A stretch of DNA of 64,000 nucleotides from Abelmoschus esculentus (taxonomy: Eukaryota; Streptophyta; Magnoliopsida; Malvales; Malvaceae), in NCBI GenBank assembly GCA_035048815.1, contig JAUCBN010000036.1, positions 2,366,001 to 2,430,000 of the forward strand. Direction: 5' to 3'. The position numbers and the translations under genes were made by a program. Shown piece after piece: positions 36,128-47,743 of this stretch (position 1 is its first letter; each line of letters opens with the position of its first letter). Below the pieces are notes generated by a model, which saw nothing but the letters and a program-made list of their open reading frames with translations, was not told where the DNA came from and ran no database searches.

Positions 36128-37215
36128 ATGGAGATGGAATTCTCAATGGCTTCAACAATTCATCAAACGTTCTTTCAGTATTTTCGCAAAATGCGAGACT
36201 GGATTTCAATGATTTCTTCGGTAAGAAACTAAGAATCCATCCTTGTTTCGTATCTGTAATAACTGTCCATCTTTTGCGTTAGAGTTTAGTCATTGTTACG
36301 GAACCAGGATATCTGAAATGCAATCCGATTTCTGATAATGTTGACCTTTTGAATCTTCTTTGCATACCCATATAAGTGTTTGGATTCGATTCTTGCTTTC
36401 ATGCTCCCTACTACTAAAATGCTTTACTCTATCCCCTTAGGCTACACAGTGCATCAACTTCAAAGGTAGAGAAATGGAGTTAAGGCTCAGCCTTTATGAG
36501 GCTAGCATGCAGGGATCGTCTTCTCAACTTATTTGGCAGTTCGTTACTTTCAATTGCGACGCAATGAGCAAGTCGGCACAAATTGTCAAATTCATAGCTG
36601 CCTTGTTGGTTTACATGCATCAGGTTAGAGCTATCATTATTACTTCCTTTTTTCCCTTCTTGAAGAAAAGTAACATACATTGCGCCTTAGATCAGTAATG
36701 AGAAGAAATTCCTTATCACACTTGTTGTTCAATTTGTTCTTAATAGTAACTTTGAAGTTGCAGCTCATTTAAGTGCACTAAAATCTCTAATATATATATA
36801 CATTCACTGGTTTGAGAACACTTAAGTAACAGTTTAGCTAACAACGATTTCTATTTGATGAGCTTGCCAAGCATATGTTTTTATCACTTCTTTTTACCTT
36901 TTTGTACCTAGATTATTTTTCCAGTATATTCATGATATAAATTTCAAACTCATCTGGCTAAATTATTGCTTGAAAATCTTGACAAATCAAGAACTGTTCG
37001 AACATCCAAATCCGCTTCAAATGAAGATTTTTACTTCTTTCCTTTTCATGGCTATATCACTTTCCTGTATATTCATCATATAAGTTTGAATCTCTGTTAT
37101 CTAAATTCTTGTTTTAAGCAAATCATTACTTGTTAGGAAATCTAAATGTTTTAGAAATCAAGACATCCATGTTACTTTTTTTTTCCTTGCTTTTCAGGCT
37201 GATATTGAGTTGTAA
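36128..37215 (+). CDS. Predicted small protein, 97 residues, unknown function
   Basis: Three exons, 36128-36220, 36441-36623 and 37198-37215, fit together in phase 0 with good GT and AG sites, and the last exon encodes only five residues. The product starts MEMEFSMASTIHQTFFQYFR and ends HQADIEL. It has no signal peptide; a moderately hydrophobic segment (IVKFIAALLVYMHQ) lies near residues 79-92 and could be an amphipathic or membrane helix. I recognise no family. The consistent phasing of three exons argues for a real gene, but the tiny terminal exon is weak evidence. It could also be a 5' part of a longer transcript with the bromodomain gene. Confidence 0.4.
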
Positions 37216-38662
37216 GTGAAACTTTTGGTTTTTTGTCCTTATTGACGTAATCGGAGCGTCAGTATAATAGAACAGTTTTTTGCTCAGCGTACATATGTCA
37301 ATTCTAACTCTCCATGCAGCAAGAACCTTTTCTGGCCATTCTGTGATAATATCGAGGCCAATCCACCTAGGTTACCATAAATGGCTAATTAATTAAGATA
37401 CCTTATAAAACGGCTGTGTTCTTCTCATCAAAACTTCACAAAACAGAGAAAAAAAAATATAGGTCTTTCAATTTTAACTGAAATCTAGCAAATTCTTTCA
37501 TCGCTGGTTTGCTCGAAAGAGGCGGAGTTGGTAAGTCTGTTCTTGGATTATGTCAAAAAATTAGAATGCATTTTTCGAAGTATTTTTTTAATCTTAAATG
37601 CTCTAATTCTTTTACCATTTTAAATCTAAGCCAGTGTTGTTTTTGAAATCATGTTTCTGGTTATATGTACGCATCATTTACATTATTAAATTGGATTATT
37701 TTATTGCAAAACTGTTGGTTATATTTTAGGAGATCAGGTTCACTTGTGTCAGATTGGGAAAAAATTTAAGTATATTCATGAGAAAATGAAGTCTTAATCT
37801 GTCTATCAAAAGGAAGGCTGCTTTTTGTTTTTGTTGTTGTTCTTGTTGTGTGCGCTAAAGAATTGTTGTCATTCATGGTGTGTTCTGTAAAAATGTTGAT
37901 ATTCTACTATATTGTTAGACAATTGGTCCAATTTTTGGGTGATGGTTACAAGATAATGTTGGAACTGCTACTGTTTTGGGGCTGACAATCCTGAGATTCA
38001 AACTAGCTTGGTTTAAGACTTTTCAAACAGTACTTTTCTGGAGCTCTGTGTATAAGTTGGTCACTTTTGGTATGAGAGATGATATTGTTTATTGGATGGG
38101 ATTAGAAGATGCCCAAGGAGGAGGTCGACATAACAAAGGAAAGGATGAAGCAGGGAATGGAAGAATCCTTGATTCATATGGACAATATATGTCTAGCATT
38201 CTCTATGTTTCTTTCTTCCCCTAATACTTATCATTTTTCTTTATTGTAATTTCAGTTTTATTAGTGTTCGTAAATCTTTATAACTGTAGTTGTTCTATTA
38301 CTATTACTTGTGAAACTATTTAATTTCTCATGTTTACTTTTTGTTTTTTTGAAGAAAAAAAAAGTGTTGCTGAAGTATCATACAAGGAACAAGTTTTTTG
38401 ATGCACATGCATGTAACTTGTCTGATATGGACAAGAACTACGGCATAGACATCATAATATAGTCTTCATCTAATATTTTCCTAAATAGGATGCTATTTAA
38501 TTAGACCTGTTTTCTATTACAAGTGAAACTAATTTTGTTAGTTTCCATTTGTTCAATTTGAAATTTGACATGATATTTTTCCACTCTGTACTGTGTTTCC
38601 TACCTTGACATTTATGACTTGACTTTTGACTTTTATCTTGAGAAGGAAGAGAGTAATACATT
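37216..38662. other. Spacer before the bromodomain gene
   Basis: No convincing coding region. An 82-codon open frame at 37976-38224 lacks recognisable motifs. The last part is probably the promoter and leader of the bromodomain gene, which has an in-frame TAA three codons before its ATG. Confidence 0.45.
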
Positions 38663-41600
38663 ATGTCAAGTGGGGAGTATAGAAGGAGTCCACGGATAGT
38701 TGAATTGGATGCATGGAAAGCACAAGCAAGGAGAAAAAATAAGGGCAATGTGATATGTGAAGTGACGGACAGGGAGGAACTAGAGAAGGGGAAAGATATT
38801 TTGAAACAAAAGCATGGAAGGAAAAAGGTTAAGGTCAGAACTGTCCGAGATCTTGTTGTTAATACAGTTGAATGTAACGTTCAGAAGGTACCTTCTGTTG
38901 CTTATCCATTTTAAATGTTTCACCTTGCTGTTGCACTCATTCATTTATTCTCTTGATGATAGAACTAGACCTGTCAAAAGTTCCACTACGATTTTTTTTT
39001 TTTTTTGAAAATTTGAGAAATAAAGCTTCTTTCTGATTTTGAGTTTATTCAAGTTGGATTAAACAGTTATAGAAGTAACAATACAGAGGTAGGGAGGACT
39101 AGAAACATGTAAGAAATGTCAAATGCATTACAAGCATATGACATGATGCAGAATGTGATGGTTAAAATAAGGCAACACATGTTAAATATATGATGCAGAG
39201 TAATGTCTAAGAGTTTATCAACAAAGCTTCTTAAAGGTGAAGATGTTTGTTATGATAGAAAGTAATGGAGGGTGAGAGGAAGTAAGGTTATGAAGGAGAA
39301 ATATGTGGAGTTTAGAGGTTGGTTTTATAGATATATCTCTGCTTACAGAAGGGGTAATAAAAGTATCACTAATGTCTTATTAATAATATAAAGAGGTATT
39401 ACCAGCATATGAATGTCATCTGTTCTTTATGCCACATGATTGAATTTGAGTAAGAACGTTTTAGGAGCCATTGGGCTCACTGTAATGGATGTGACAAATT
39501 ATATAAGCCTGCCAAATCAAATTTTGGAATACCAGTCGATAGAACTAACTTAAGATTTCCTTAAATGTCCAAGAAAGTGATTTAGATCTTAGCTCTATTC
39601 TTATGTGACAGTTTGATTGCTCTGTCAGTTGATTCTAATAGCTACTAGTTTAGTGATTTAAGATATTACATATGTTCCAAGAAGTGATCCTATCAAAAGC
39701 CTAGTTATTCCATTGTTATGTGATAACTAAACTTGATTAGAGTGTCATTTGATGGTAATTGCTTCTATTGTAGATGATAAATTGATTACAGTGTGAAGTT
39801 TAAGTGGGTCCTGTATCACAAAGATTTTGAGAAAACAAGAAGGTTATTGCTTGCCATTTAAAGCAATGGTGTTAAATTTAACAAATACAGGATCCTAACT
39901 AATATATTTGCAGTTTTGTAAAGTACTATTAGATTCGTAACATCTCATTTTTTAAGAATCTTTCTAGTTTCTACAGATTATTTGTATGTCTTAATTGACC
40001 GTAAAAAATGTAATCCTTCTTAGTGTAGATGCCCTCCAACTTTTGTATAACAACAGAGACTTTTTTTATGGATAATAGGTGTTAATGTTATATCTTATAA
40101 ATACAAAATATGCTAAAAGTTCATTGGTGCTAGTTTACTGATACAATTTATTTCTGTGTTTGTTTGAGATAGCTATAGTTAATCCATTTTTGTTAATTTC
40201 ATATTATGTTAAAGCTTATTTGATTCAACTGCAGACTGACGCAGGGAATGATGAAAATGGCCTTGTAAAAAATGATGGTTAGTTCATGCTTTAATTTAAA
40301 ATTGAAACTGCAGTTTTATCATTTCTTATGTGTAATCATGATGATCTATTCAATAGTTATTCATTTATTGCTCATCGTAAATTATCAGTTATTGTGACTT
40401 CTGGAGATGCAATACCTGAAAAAGGCAAGCTTGAACTGCTACTTGGTATACTGCAGAGGTATGTAATTATTTTGTAGACGGGGAAGGAAACTCCAATAAT
40501 TTCAACTAAGAAATATAATGGAGTAAATATCTTATTTCCTTCTTCGAAAAAACTGACTTATATAATGGAGTAATTTTCATCTGACTTTCAGGAGAGACAC
40601 ATATAAAATATTTGCGGAGCCAGTAAACCCAGAAGAGGTAACTGTTTTATCTGTCTTCTTTTTCGTGCGTTCTATTTTCTGTCCATAATAGCAGTCCCCT
40701 TTCGAAATTTTCAAAACCTGTGATTATTGGTTAACATCTTAAAATTTTAGACAGTCTTTAATTTTTATCAAAATAAAAAAGATGGGCTGAAAGGTAAAAT
40801 TATTTCAATGTTTTTGAAAATTCTGAAAAGGGACTCATTGTGGAAAGGAACATAATCAGAGTGGGCTAATAACTTCATTTCTTAATATGAAAGGTTGAAT
40901 ACTATTATGATGTCATCAAAGAACCCATGGATTTTGGCACAGTTGCAAAGAAACTGAAGGAAGGAAGTTATCAAACACTGGAAGAATTTGAGGTCTGCTC
41001 CCAAAATGGTTGCCTATGTATTTGTTTGACCACTTATTTTGGGTTGGGAAGACTTTTATACTGTTCCAGAATTTAGGAATCTATCGTTTTCTTATGTGCC
41101 TTCTTATCAATGATAATCATGTTATTACAACGGCTTGTGGGCACAGCACCTTACACTTTCTGGATAAATAATTTACTCTGGAAACTAGGAATATCTGAAC
41201 TCTCTTTGTTTTAAGGGGTGCATTAATTAGAATTTGACTTTCTGTGAGCAAAAAGCAGTCATTTTCTGTTATTCCTTACATTCTTGTGCTTCACATGTAA
41301 CTTGCTATTCTACTCATATTAATCTGGCTCAGGCCAAATAATTTACTACTTCCATTAAAGGTATAGCAAGCAATTAGGGATGTTTGTAATATTAGTAAAG
41401 TCCGGATCTGTATGTCCTGTTTTACATACTTTCACTTGTGGAGTCAGATATAGATATAGGTAATAATCATCCACAATTACAACCTATTCCATATTTTAAA
41501 GTCATGATGACCCAGGATTCAAGACCTTCTTCTATGGTGCTTCTTGTCATATAAAATTTATGGATCATTTTTATTAATTGGTTCCTTCCATACTCTTACA

Positions 41601-44600
41601 CAGCATGATGTGTTTTTGGTACCCAACAATGCCATGGTTTTCAATGCTTCAAATACCATATACTACAGACAGGTAAGTCGACCAATTTTTTACTGATTAT
41701 GTGAACTTTGTGACAATATCCTCTGCAACTTGGTCGCAGGTATTTGATATTCTTAGGATTTTTTTTTGTTTCCTGAACTAAATAGTTTTTGATTTTCCAG
41801 GCACGTGCACTGAAAGAACTAGCTACAAAGCTATTCCATGCTCTTAAAACTGACCCTGAAAGCTTAGAAACTGAAGCTTCAGTACAAAGATTGGGACCTG
41901 GTAGGAGGAAAAGGGCTGGAGTTGGAATTCTGAACTGTAACAACAAGAGTAATGCTATCATCGCAGCAAGGGGTAGGTCATGCTGCCCAATTGGCAGTAT
42001 CTAGTTTGTTCTTTTTCTTTATTGACATTTAGTTTAAGCATGTCTGTCTCCTTTTACTCTAAATATATTGATAAAAAAATAAATGTTACTTATTGGTATA
42101 AGTATCAATTATTGAGAACTAAAATATATGCATATTGAGATTTACTTGAGTATTTGCAAATACAATGCGACAGTAGATATGTTAATTGATAAAGGTTGTC
42201 ATATAACTCCCAAACATGTGAGATGTTCTTTTGTACTTAGCTTAATCTTATTGAAATTAATTTGCTGGGTTTCAAAATTATGTTTAAACAGGCTATAGAG
42301 CTCATAGACGATTTAATGACAATGTGGAAAGGCGTCGAACCTATAGACCTTGGAAGTCTTCTAGTGAGAACGGATCATTAATCTCAGCCGTTTATAACAA
42401 TCCAAAGCAACTTGAGCTGGTGAGTATTGTTTCTTCTAATCTTGCCACCTACACAATCTATGGAAATGGTGTCAGTATATTTCAAAAATCAAAATCTTTT
42501 TTTATTTCTAGAATATGTTAAACTGTCTTCATCACACTCAATGCAAAGTATGCTTTATATAAGATCAGTATGAGTAAACTTTGAGGTCATACTTTAAACA
42601 TGCAAGTATGCAAGAGTGGTAGTTACTAGTGGGAAGAATTTGGTGTAGGAATGACATTTGTGTTTCAGTTGGTATTGAGGTTTTAAATATATCAGCCACT
42701 TCGTGAAATATGAATACATGAATTAAAATCAATTATTGACAATGATTTAAAATAAAATTGCAATGAAAACTCATATGTCAAGTTAGAAAATTTTGAACAA
42801 GCTTTCAAAATACACAAATATGTTGATTTATGTATTTTTAACACCATGATTATAGAACATGGAAGATAGATATATGGCAAATGATATGAGACTTAACGAT
42901 ATATTATTCAATACTGCGCATAATATTGCATGCTTATAGTATTAGACTAAAAGTTCAAGCAGGTATGAAACATTACAAGATTGATACATATATTTGAACT
43001 TTTTGAAGTTCAATATTTTCAAATAAAATTATAGTTAAGAAAATATGTCACAACTTAATGTGGTAACACTCTTAATTTAAGGAGTCAATAGCTGAAGGAA
43101 TTCTTGAACCAAGAACAAGGGTTGATTAGAAAAGCTTCCAGAACAAAGTTTGAGACTGATGGTTAAATTGCTTTTTCTTAAGTTGTATAATTGTTCTCCA
43201 GCCAGAACTATGATTTGATATTTCAAGTATTTGTTTTTTGACAAATTGTTCTTATATTGTGCTCAGATCTCCAGGTCTTTAATTTTTTTATTATTTTAAA
43301 TGGTTAGTGTGTGATGATGAAACAATTTTAATTTCCTCAAACTTACGATTACTTTCTCTTGGGGTTGTCAGTAAGAAATCTTCTATTTTTCATAGCTTTC
43401 TCTGCTGACATGCACTTCACTAAATATACAAGAATAAAATCAGTGAAGTGTTTTCAATTAAAAGCCTTATGAGAATAGCATTCCCCTTATAATCATATAT
43501 TATTTACTGATCACTTGTCCTGTCCTTTCAGAATGTCGAGGCAGATCTTGGATATCTAGAGAGCTTAAAGCGGTTTTCTAAAGATTTGGGTCCAGTAGCT
43601 CAAAAGGTTGCCATGAGGAAGGTAGAGAATTACGTTTCTGAAGCTGTGAGAATGTGGCACATGACAAACCGTCAGGTCTGCCCTCCAAATATGCAAATTC
43701 CTAATGCACTGGCTGCATCAAATATAAAGGTTGCTCCATCTTTTAAAGTCCCTTCAAATACACCTGGATGCCAAAATATTACAGGTGATAAAATGAACAT
43801 TCACAGTGGATTCTCACATGGAGGACATGCATCTGATGATAATAGGACCATAAATAATGCTCTAACCGGAGGAATTAGTCAATCCAGTGGCAGAGTGGAA
43901 AGTCTTGGTGACCTCCAAGGGAACATGATTCCGCCTGTGGGTAGGGGTTTTGCTCCATCTTTACATCTCCTTGGGGATTCTAGTGGATATCAAACATTGG
44001 CAGGCAAAACAATGGATGGTCCATCCTACTTTTGGAATAGAGGAAAGGTGTCTGCAGGTTATAATGTGGACATGAATGATGCTTTAAATAAAGGTAAAGG
44101 AAAACTTGGAGATGAAGTGGACTTCCAAAAAAAGCTGATGCAACCCCTGAGATTGGGTTTAGATAGCGGAGTTTCTTTCAAGGATTATGCTACTAATCAA
44201 AGCAATGGGGTTCACTTGGAGTCTTCTTTTCCCAATTATGATTCAGGGAAAGGAAAACTTGGAGATGGAGTGGACTTCCTGCAACCCATGAGAGTGGGTT
44301 TAGATAGCGGAGTTGCTTTCAAGGATTATGCTCCTAATCAAAGCAATGAAGTTCACTTGGTGTCTTCTTTTCCCAATTATGATTCAGGGAAAGGAAAACT
44401 TGGAGATGGAGTGGACTTCCAAGAAAAATTGAAGCAACCCATGAGAGTGGGTTTAGACAGCGGAGATGCTTTCAAGGATTATGCTACTAATCAAAGCAAT
44501 GGGGTTCACTTGGAGTCTTCTTTTCCCAATTATGATGCAGGGAAAGGAAAACTTGGAGATGAAGTGGACTTCCTGCAACCCTTGAGAGTGGGTTTAGATA

Positions 44601-45454
44601 GCGGAGTTGTTTTGAAGGATTATGCTACTAATCAAAGCAATGGGGTTCACTTGGAATCTTCTTTTCCCAATTATGATTCAGGGAAAGTAAAACTTGATTT
44701 ATCCTCATTGTGGAATACAAAGGGCAAACAAAAGGAATTAGGCGAGACAAGCATGATGATAAATCCAATCAATGTGGATAATAGTGTACAAAATGCTGGG
44801 CATGCTTCTTCGTGGTGGAGGATGCAAGAGTGTCTCCCTCAAAGTAACAGTGGTGCTTCCTCATCTGCATGGCGTTCACCTTCTCAAGTCATGACAGGAT
44901 TGAATGGATTTCAGACCATTGACTACATGAGCGGAATTGGTTCTCATCATTCTGTCAAAGCAATGTGTGAAAAAGATGTCATAGCTGATAGAGAAGGCTC
45001 TGGATACAGAACCAATGTAGAGCAGCGTGGGGTTGTTTCAGATTTGTTTAAGCCACTGGAGATGGGAATGCAATCCCTGAGTGGAATTAGTTCTCATTAT
45101 CCTGGTAAAGCGATGCTTGAAAAAGATGTTATAGCTGATGGAGAAGGCTCTAGATGCAGAACTGACGTAGAAGGTGGCGTAGTTTCTGATTTGTTGAAGC
45201 CACTGGAGATGAGAATGCAATCCCCAAATGAATTATGTTTTCAAGAGGAAACTCTAACAGCTGAACTGGAGGCATTATGTGAAGTCCCTACTAATGAGGA
45301 CTGGCTGAGGATTTTCCCAGAGGAGACTGAGATGAGAGCATCAGAGAAGGCATTGGAGCATGAGAGGTTTCAACCTGAAAGCAGCGGAGCAGCTGCTGAG
45401 AGGAGGCAGAAGAAAACTGTGGAGGGCATGGAGCCGGCACAATGGTGGCTCTAA
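38663..45454 (+). CDS. Bromodomain-containing protein with internal tandem repeats (At5g55040-like)
   Basis: Nine exons join in frame to 924 residues: 38663-38887, 40235-40277, 40389-40458, 40592-40637, 40894-40992, 41604-41672, 41801-41972, 42292-42419 and 43532-45454. A short basic N-terminus (SPRIVELDAWKAQARRKNKG) precedes one bromodomain at about 100-200. It has RRDTYKIFAEPV, the acetyl-lysine pocket motif YYDVIKEPMDF, and NNAMVFNASNTIYYRQAR with the conserved Asn. Bromodomains read acetylated histones, so a chromatin role is likely. Arabidopsis At5g55040 has a related domain and length. Most of the protein is encoded by the last exon and is a low-complexity region with a duplicated A-B repeat (44093-44680) and a second duplicated block (44931-45228). 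The start is fixed by an in-frame stop just upstream. Confidence 0.88.
44093..44680 (+). repeat. A-B-A-B coding tandem repeat in the bromodomain gene
   Basis: Four units follow each other: 44093-44245 (153 bp), 44246-44386 (141 bp), 44387-44539 (153 bp) and 44540-44680 (141 bp), with a partial fifth start at 44681. Each begins GKGKLGD and ends in SSFPNY(D). Units 1 and 3 carry four extra codons (QKKL or QEKL type) before QP, so the array is a duplicated 294-bp dimer. All indels are multiples of three and the frame is kept. Confidence 0.92.
44931..45228 (+). repeat. Second coding duplication in the bromodomain gene
   Basis: Two adjacent segments of about 150 bases encode related stretches. 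Each holds SGI(G/S)SHH or SHY, then KAM.EKDVIAD.EGS, then GVVSDL.KPLEM.MQS. Period is about 150 bases, from near 44930 to near 45080 and on to 45228. The copies are more diverged than those of the upstream array, so this duplication is probably older. Confidence 0.85.
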
Positions 45455-45510
45455 TTCTCTAGGCCGAAGAAAATTGCCAATGTATGTATGCATGCATGGC
45501 ATGACAATGC

Positions 45511-45516
45511 AATAAA
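45511..45516 (+). terminator. Polyadenylation signal of the bromodomain gene
   Basis: AATAAA lies 57 bases beyond the stop codon and is followed by a T-rich stretch, as at plant 3' ends. Confidence 0.45.
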
Positions 45517-46243
45517 ATAGACTTTGTTGGTTTTGCTGTTTTGGGTTGTTTTTATTTGGGATGGTTTTAAATCCATCCAAAGAAAACTTGGAAGACTTTC
45601 TGCTATATAAAAGAGCTCTGAGCTCTGCCTTTCTATCGTGTGGGAGCTGGGTTGGGGAGTAGGGAAGTTGTTATGACCATCATACTCTGAGACTATGACA
45701 CCCGCCACACACTTTTATCTTCAATAACATTATAGTTTGCGTTCTATATCTCATCAAATTAGCCTTGCACCTAACCAGGAATTCTTTTATTTTGGTTCTA
45801 TATTGGTTGCATTTCTATGAGTGGTGAAATCTGCCTCAGTGACTCCCTTGTGCTAGAACAGAACTAGAAGGTCGAAGTATTTGTCTTTCCCAGAACTCGG
45901 ATACCTGATACAACTGAATTTATTGAACACCATGTTTCTATTTCAAGCCTAAATAATCAAGTTTCTGCTTAATTATTGAACTCAGAAACATTGCTAGTTT
46001 GCTATACAAATGCATAATTATTGACTCCCTGGTCTTTATCCTGTTCCCCTGCTGTTTGACTTAGACCATCCGGTTTCTAAAAGAAAGAAAATTTCAAACT
46101 TTTAGCCTAAAGGAGTTGCACTCTTATCTAGATTCCTATTCATGGCCCATCTGTGTGTAGAAAAAGGGTTACCCTAATGATGCAATGACATTAGCTTCAA
46201 GCACATATTCCGCCACCCTTTCAATCTTTCTTCACTTCTTGGT
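45517..46243. other. Spacer between bromodomain and C2 genes
   Basis: No gene or distinct repeat is seen. The DNA is of intermediate composition and holds the 3' end of the bromodomain transcript and the promoter of the C2 gene. Confidence 0.5.
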
Positions 46244-47335
46244 ATGGGGAAAATCTGGATTGAAGTTTGCATAATTTCTGCTCGTGGTCTCCGACGTTCG
46301 TCCTCTTTTTGGAAGCTGCAGTGGTATACAGTTGGATGGATCGATCCCAACGACAAATATTGCACCAAGATTGATGCTTCTGGGAGCTCGAATCCGGTAT
46401 GGAAAACCAGGTTTTCAGCTTTGGTGGATGACTCTAATGTCCAGGACATGGTGCTCCATGTTGAAGTATACAATAGGGAGCCCATTTTTCTGAGGGAAAA
46501 GCTTCAAGGGACTGCAACTGTTGCCTTGAAAGAATTTCTGGCCAAATATAACAATTCCGCCTCCTCTTCAACTGAACAAGTAGGGAGCTACCAGTTACGC
46601 AAAGGAAATTCCAACAAACCTCAAGGATTTGTTGACATCTCGATTCGTGTCTCGAAGGAGAGGGAAGATTCTGGTTCTTTCCCAGGTGATTTCATTTTCA
46701 CCTAAGTTTCTGTTTTTGACATTTGAGATTGATGCCGAGCTTAGTACTTAATTTCCGGGGCTTAGATCGAAGTTCGATGAGTCATGTGTGCGTGGTACTC
46801 AAGGACTTAATACCATCTACATGGTTTTGCAGGTAGTGAGGGAGGATTTGTTCTCATGGACCATGGAGCTGATACTCCTTTGTCTACTGAAGGTGGATAT
46901 CCGGCAGCAGATGCAACATGGCCCCACGATCCATCTCAGCTGAACATCCCATTTCCATATAAACATCCACTGCCATATCCCACGAACAATAACAATCCAT
47001 CTCTAGGGGTAGGCCAACCTACTTATCCATCAGCTTCTGGACACAGCCATCACCCACCACCTAGGATTACCACTCCTCCACCCCCACCCCCACCCTCTAA
47101 CATTGGTCACATTCCCACTTTCCTCCCCAGAACAGAGAATTATTTCAACATGCCATCATCTGTGGCTGCACCAGGACCTGGACTAGGGCCAAGACCTGGT
47201 TTAGCAATGGGAGTAGGGGCAGGAGCACTGGCGGGGGCTGCTGTGCTCTTTGGGGGTGACTTCATGTCCGGCTTTGATGTTCCTACGGGCTTCCAAGATG
47301 CGAGCCTCACCATATCCACGAACCCTCCTTTCTGA
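46244..47335 (+). CDS. C2-domain protein, SRC2-like
   Basis: Two exons, 46244-46685 and 46833-47335, join in frame to 314 residues. Residues 1-140 form a C2 domain beginning MGKIWIEVCIISARGL, with NPVWKTRF and VLHVEVYNREP. A Pro/His/Asn-rich linker contains an eight-proline run, and the tail holds a Gly/Ala-rich hydrophobic segment (AMGVGAGALAGAAVLFGG). This order matches SRC2-type proteins, which bind membranes in response to calcium or cold. Arabidopsis SRC2 activates the NADPH oxidase RbohF. Several aspartates of the calcium loops seem to be absent, so calcium binding is uncertain. Retention of the intron would end the protein a few residues after Pro-147. Confidence 0.85.
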
Positions 47336-47743
47336 TCCAACTCTGCCTCGGTGCCTGCAATGTAATGTAACGTTTTAACAAAATTTTAAGAGTGATGTGT
47401 TTGTTATTGTACTATAATTCAGTAACCGAATTATTACTTTTAAAAAATATTTGTACGAATCATCTAGCCTTATCGATTTAAGGAATGATTGTTGTTCCTG
47501 CAGGTCACGAGATTGAACATTAATAATATCAACTTTAATAATTTGAGTGATCAATCTCCAATGAGAGAATACTATAAAACAAATATTACTATAGCTGAAT
47601 AAAAAATATATATATTTTCGTGTAAATTTTTGTGTATAATATAATTGCCGTGAAGGATCATAAAAAAGATAACCATAAAAGACCAGAAAGCCGAGCCAAT
47701 TTTTTTCCACCCAAACCTTTTAAATAAAACCAGGATCCATGTC
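47336..47743. other. Spacer between C2 and PPR genes
   Basis: About 400 AT-rich bases with no recognised element separate the C2 stop codon from the PPR start. Confidence 0.55.

Noticed and set aside
37976..38224. 82-codon open frame
   Set aside because: No motif, no matching splice partners and AT-rich flanks; likely chance.
44093..44680. Regularly spaced repeats considered as a CRISPR-like or satellite array
   Set aside because: The units are in frame within a bromodomain protein, there are no unique spacers between repeats, and this is a eukaryotic genome.
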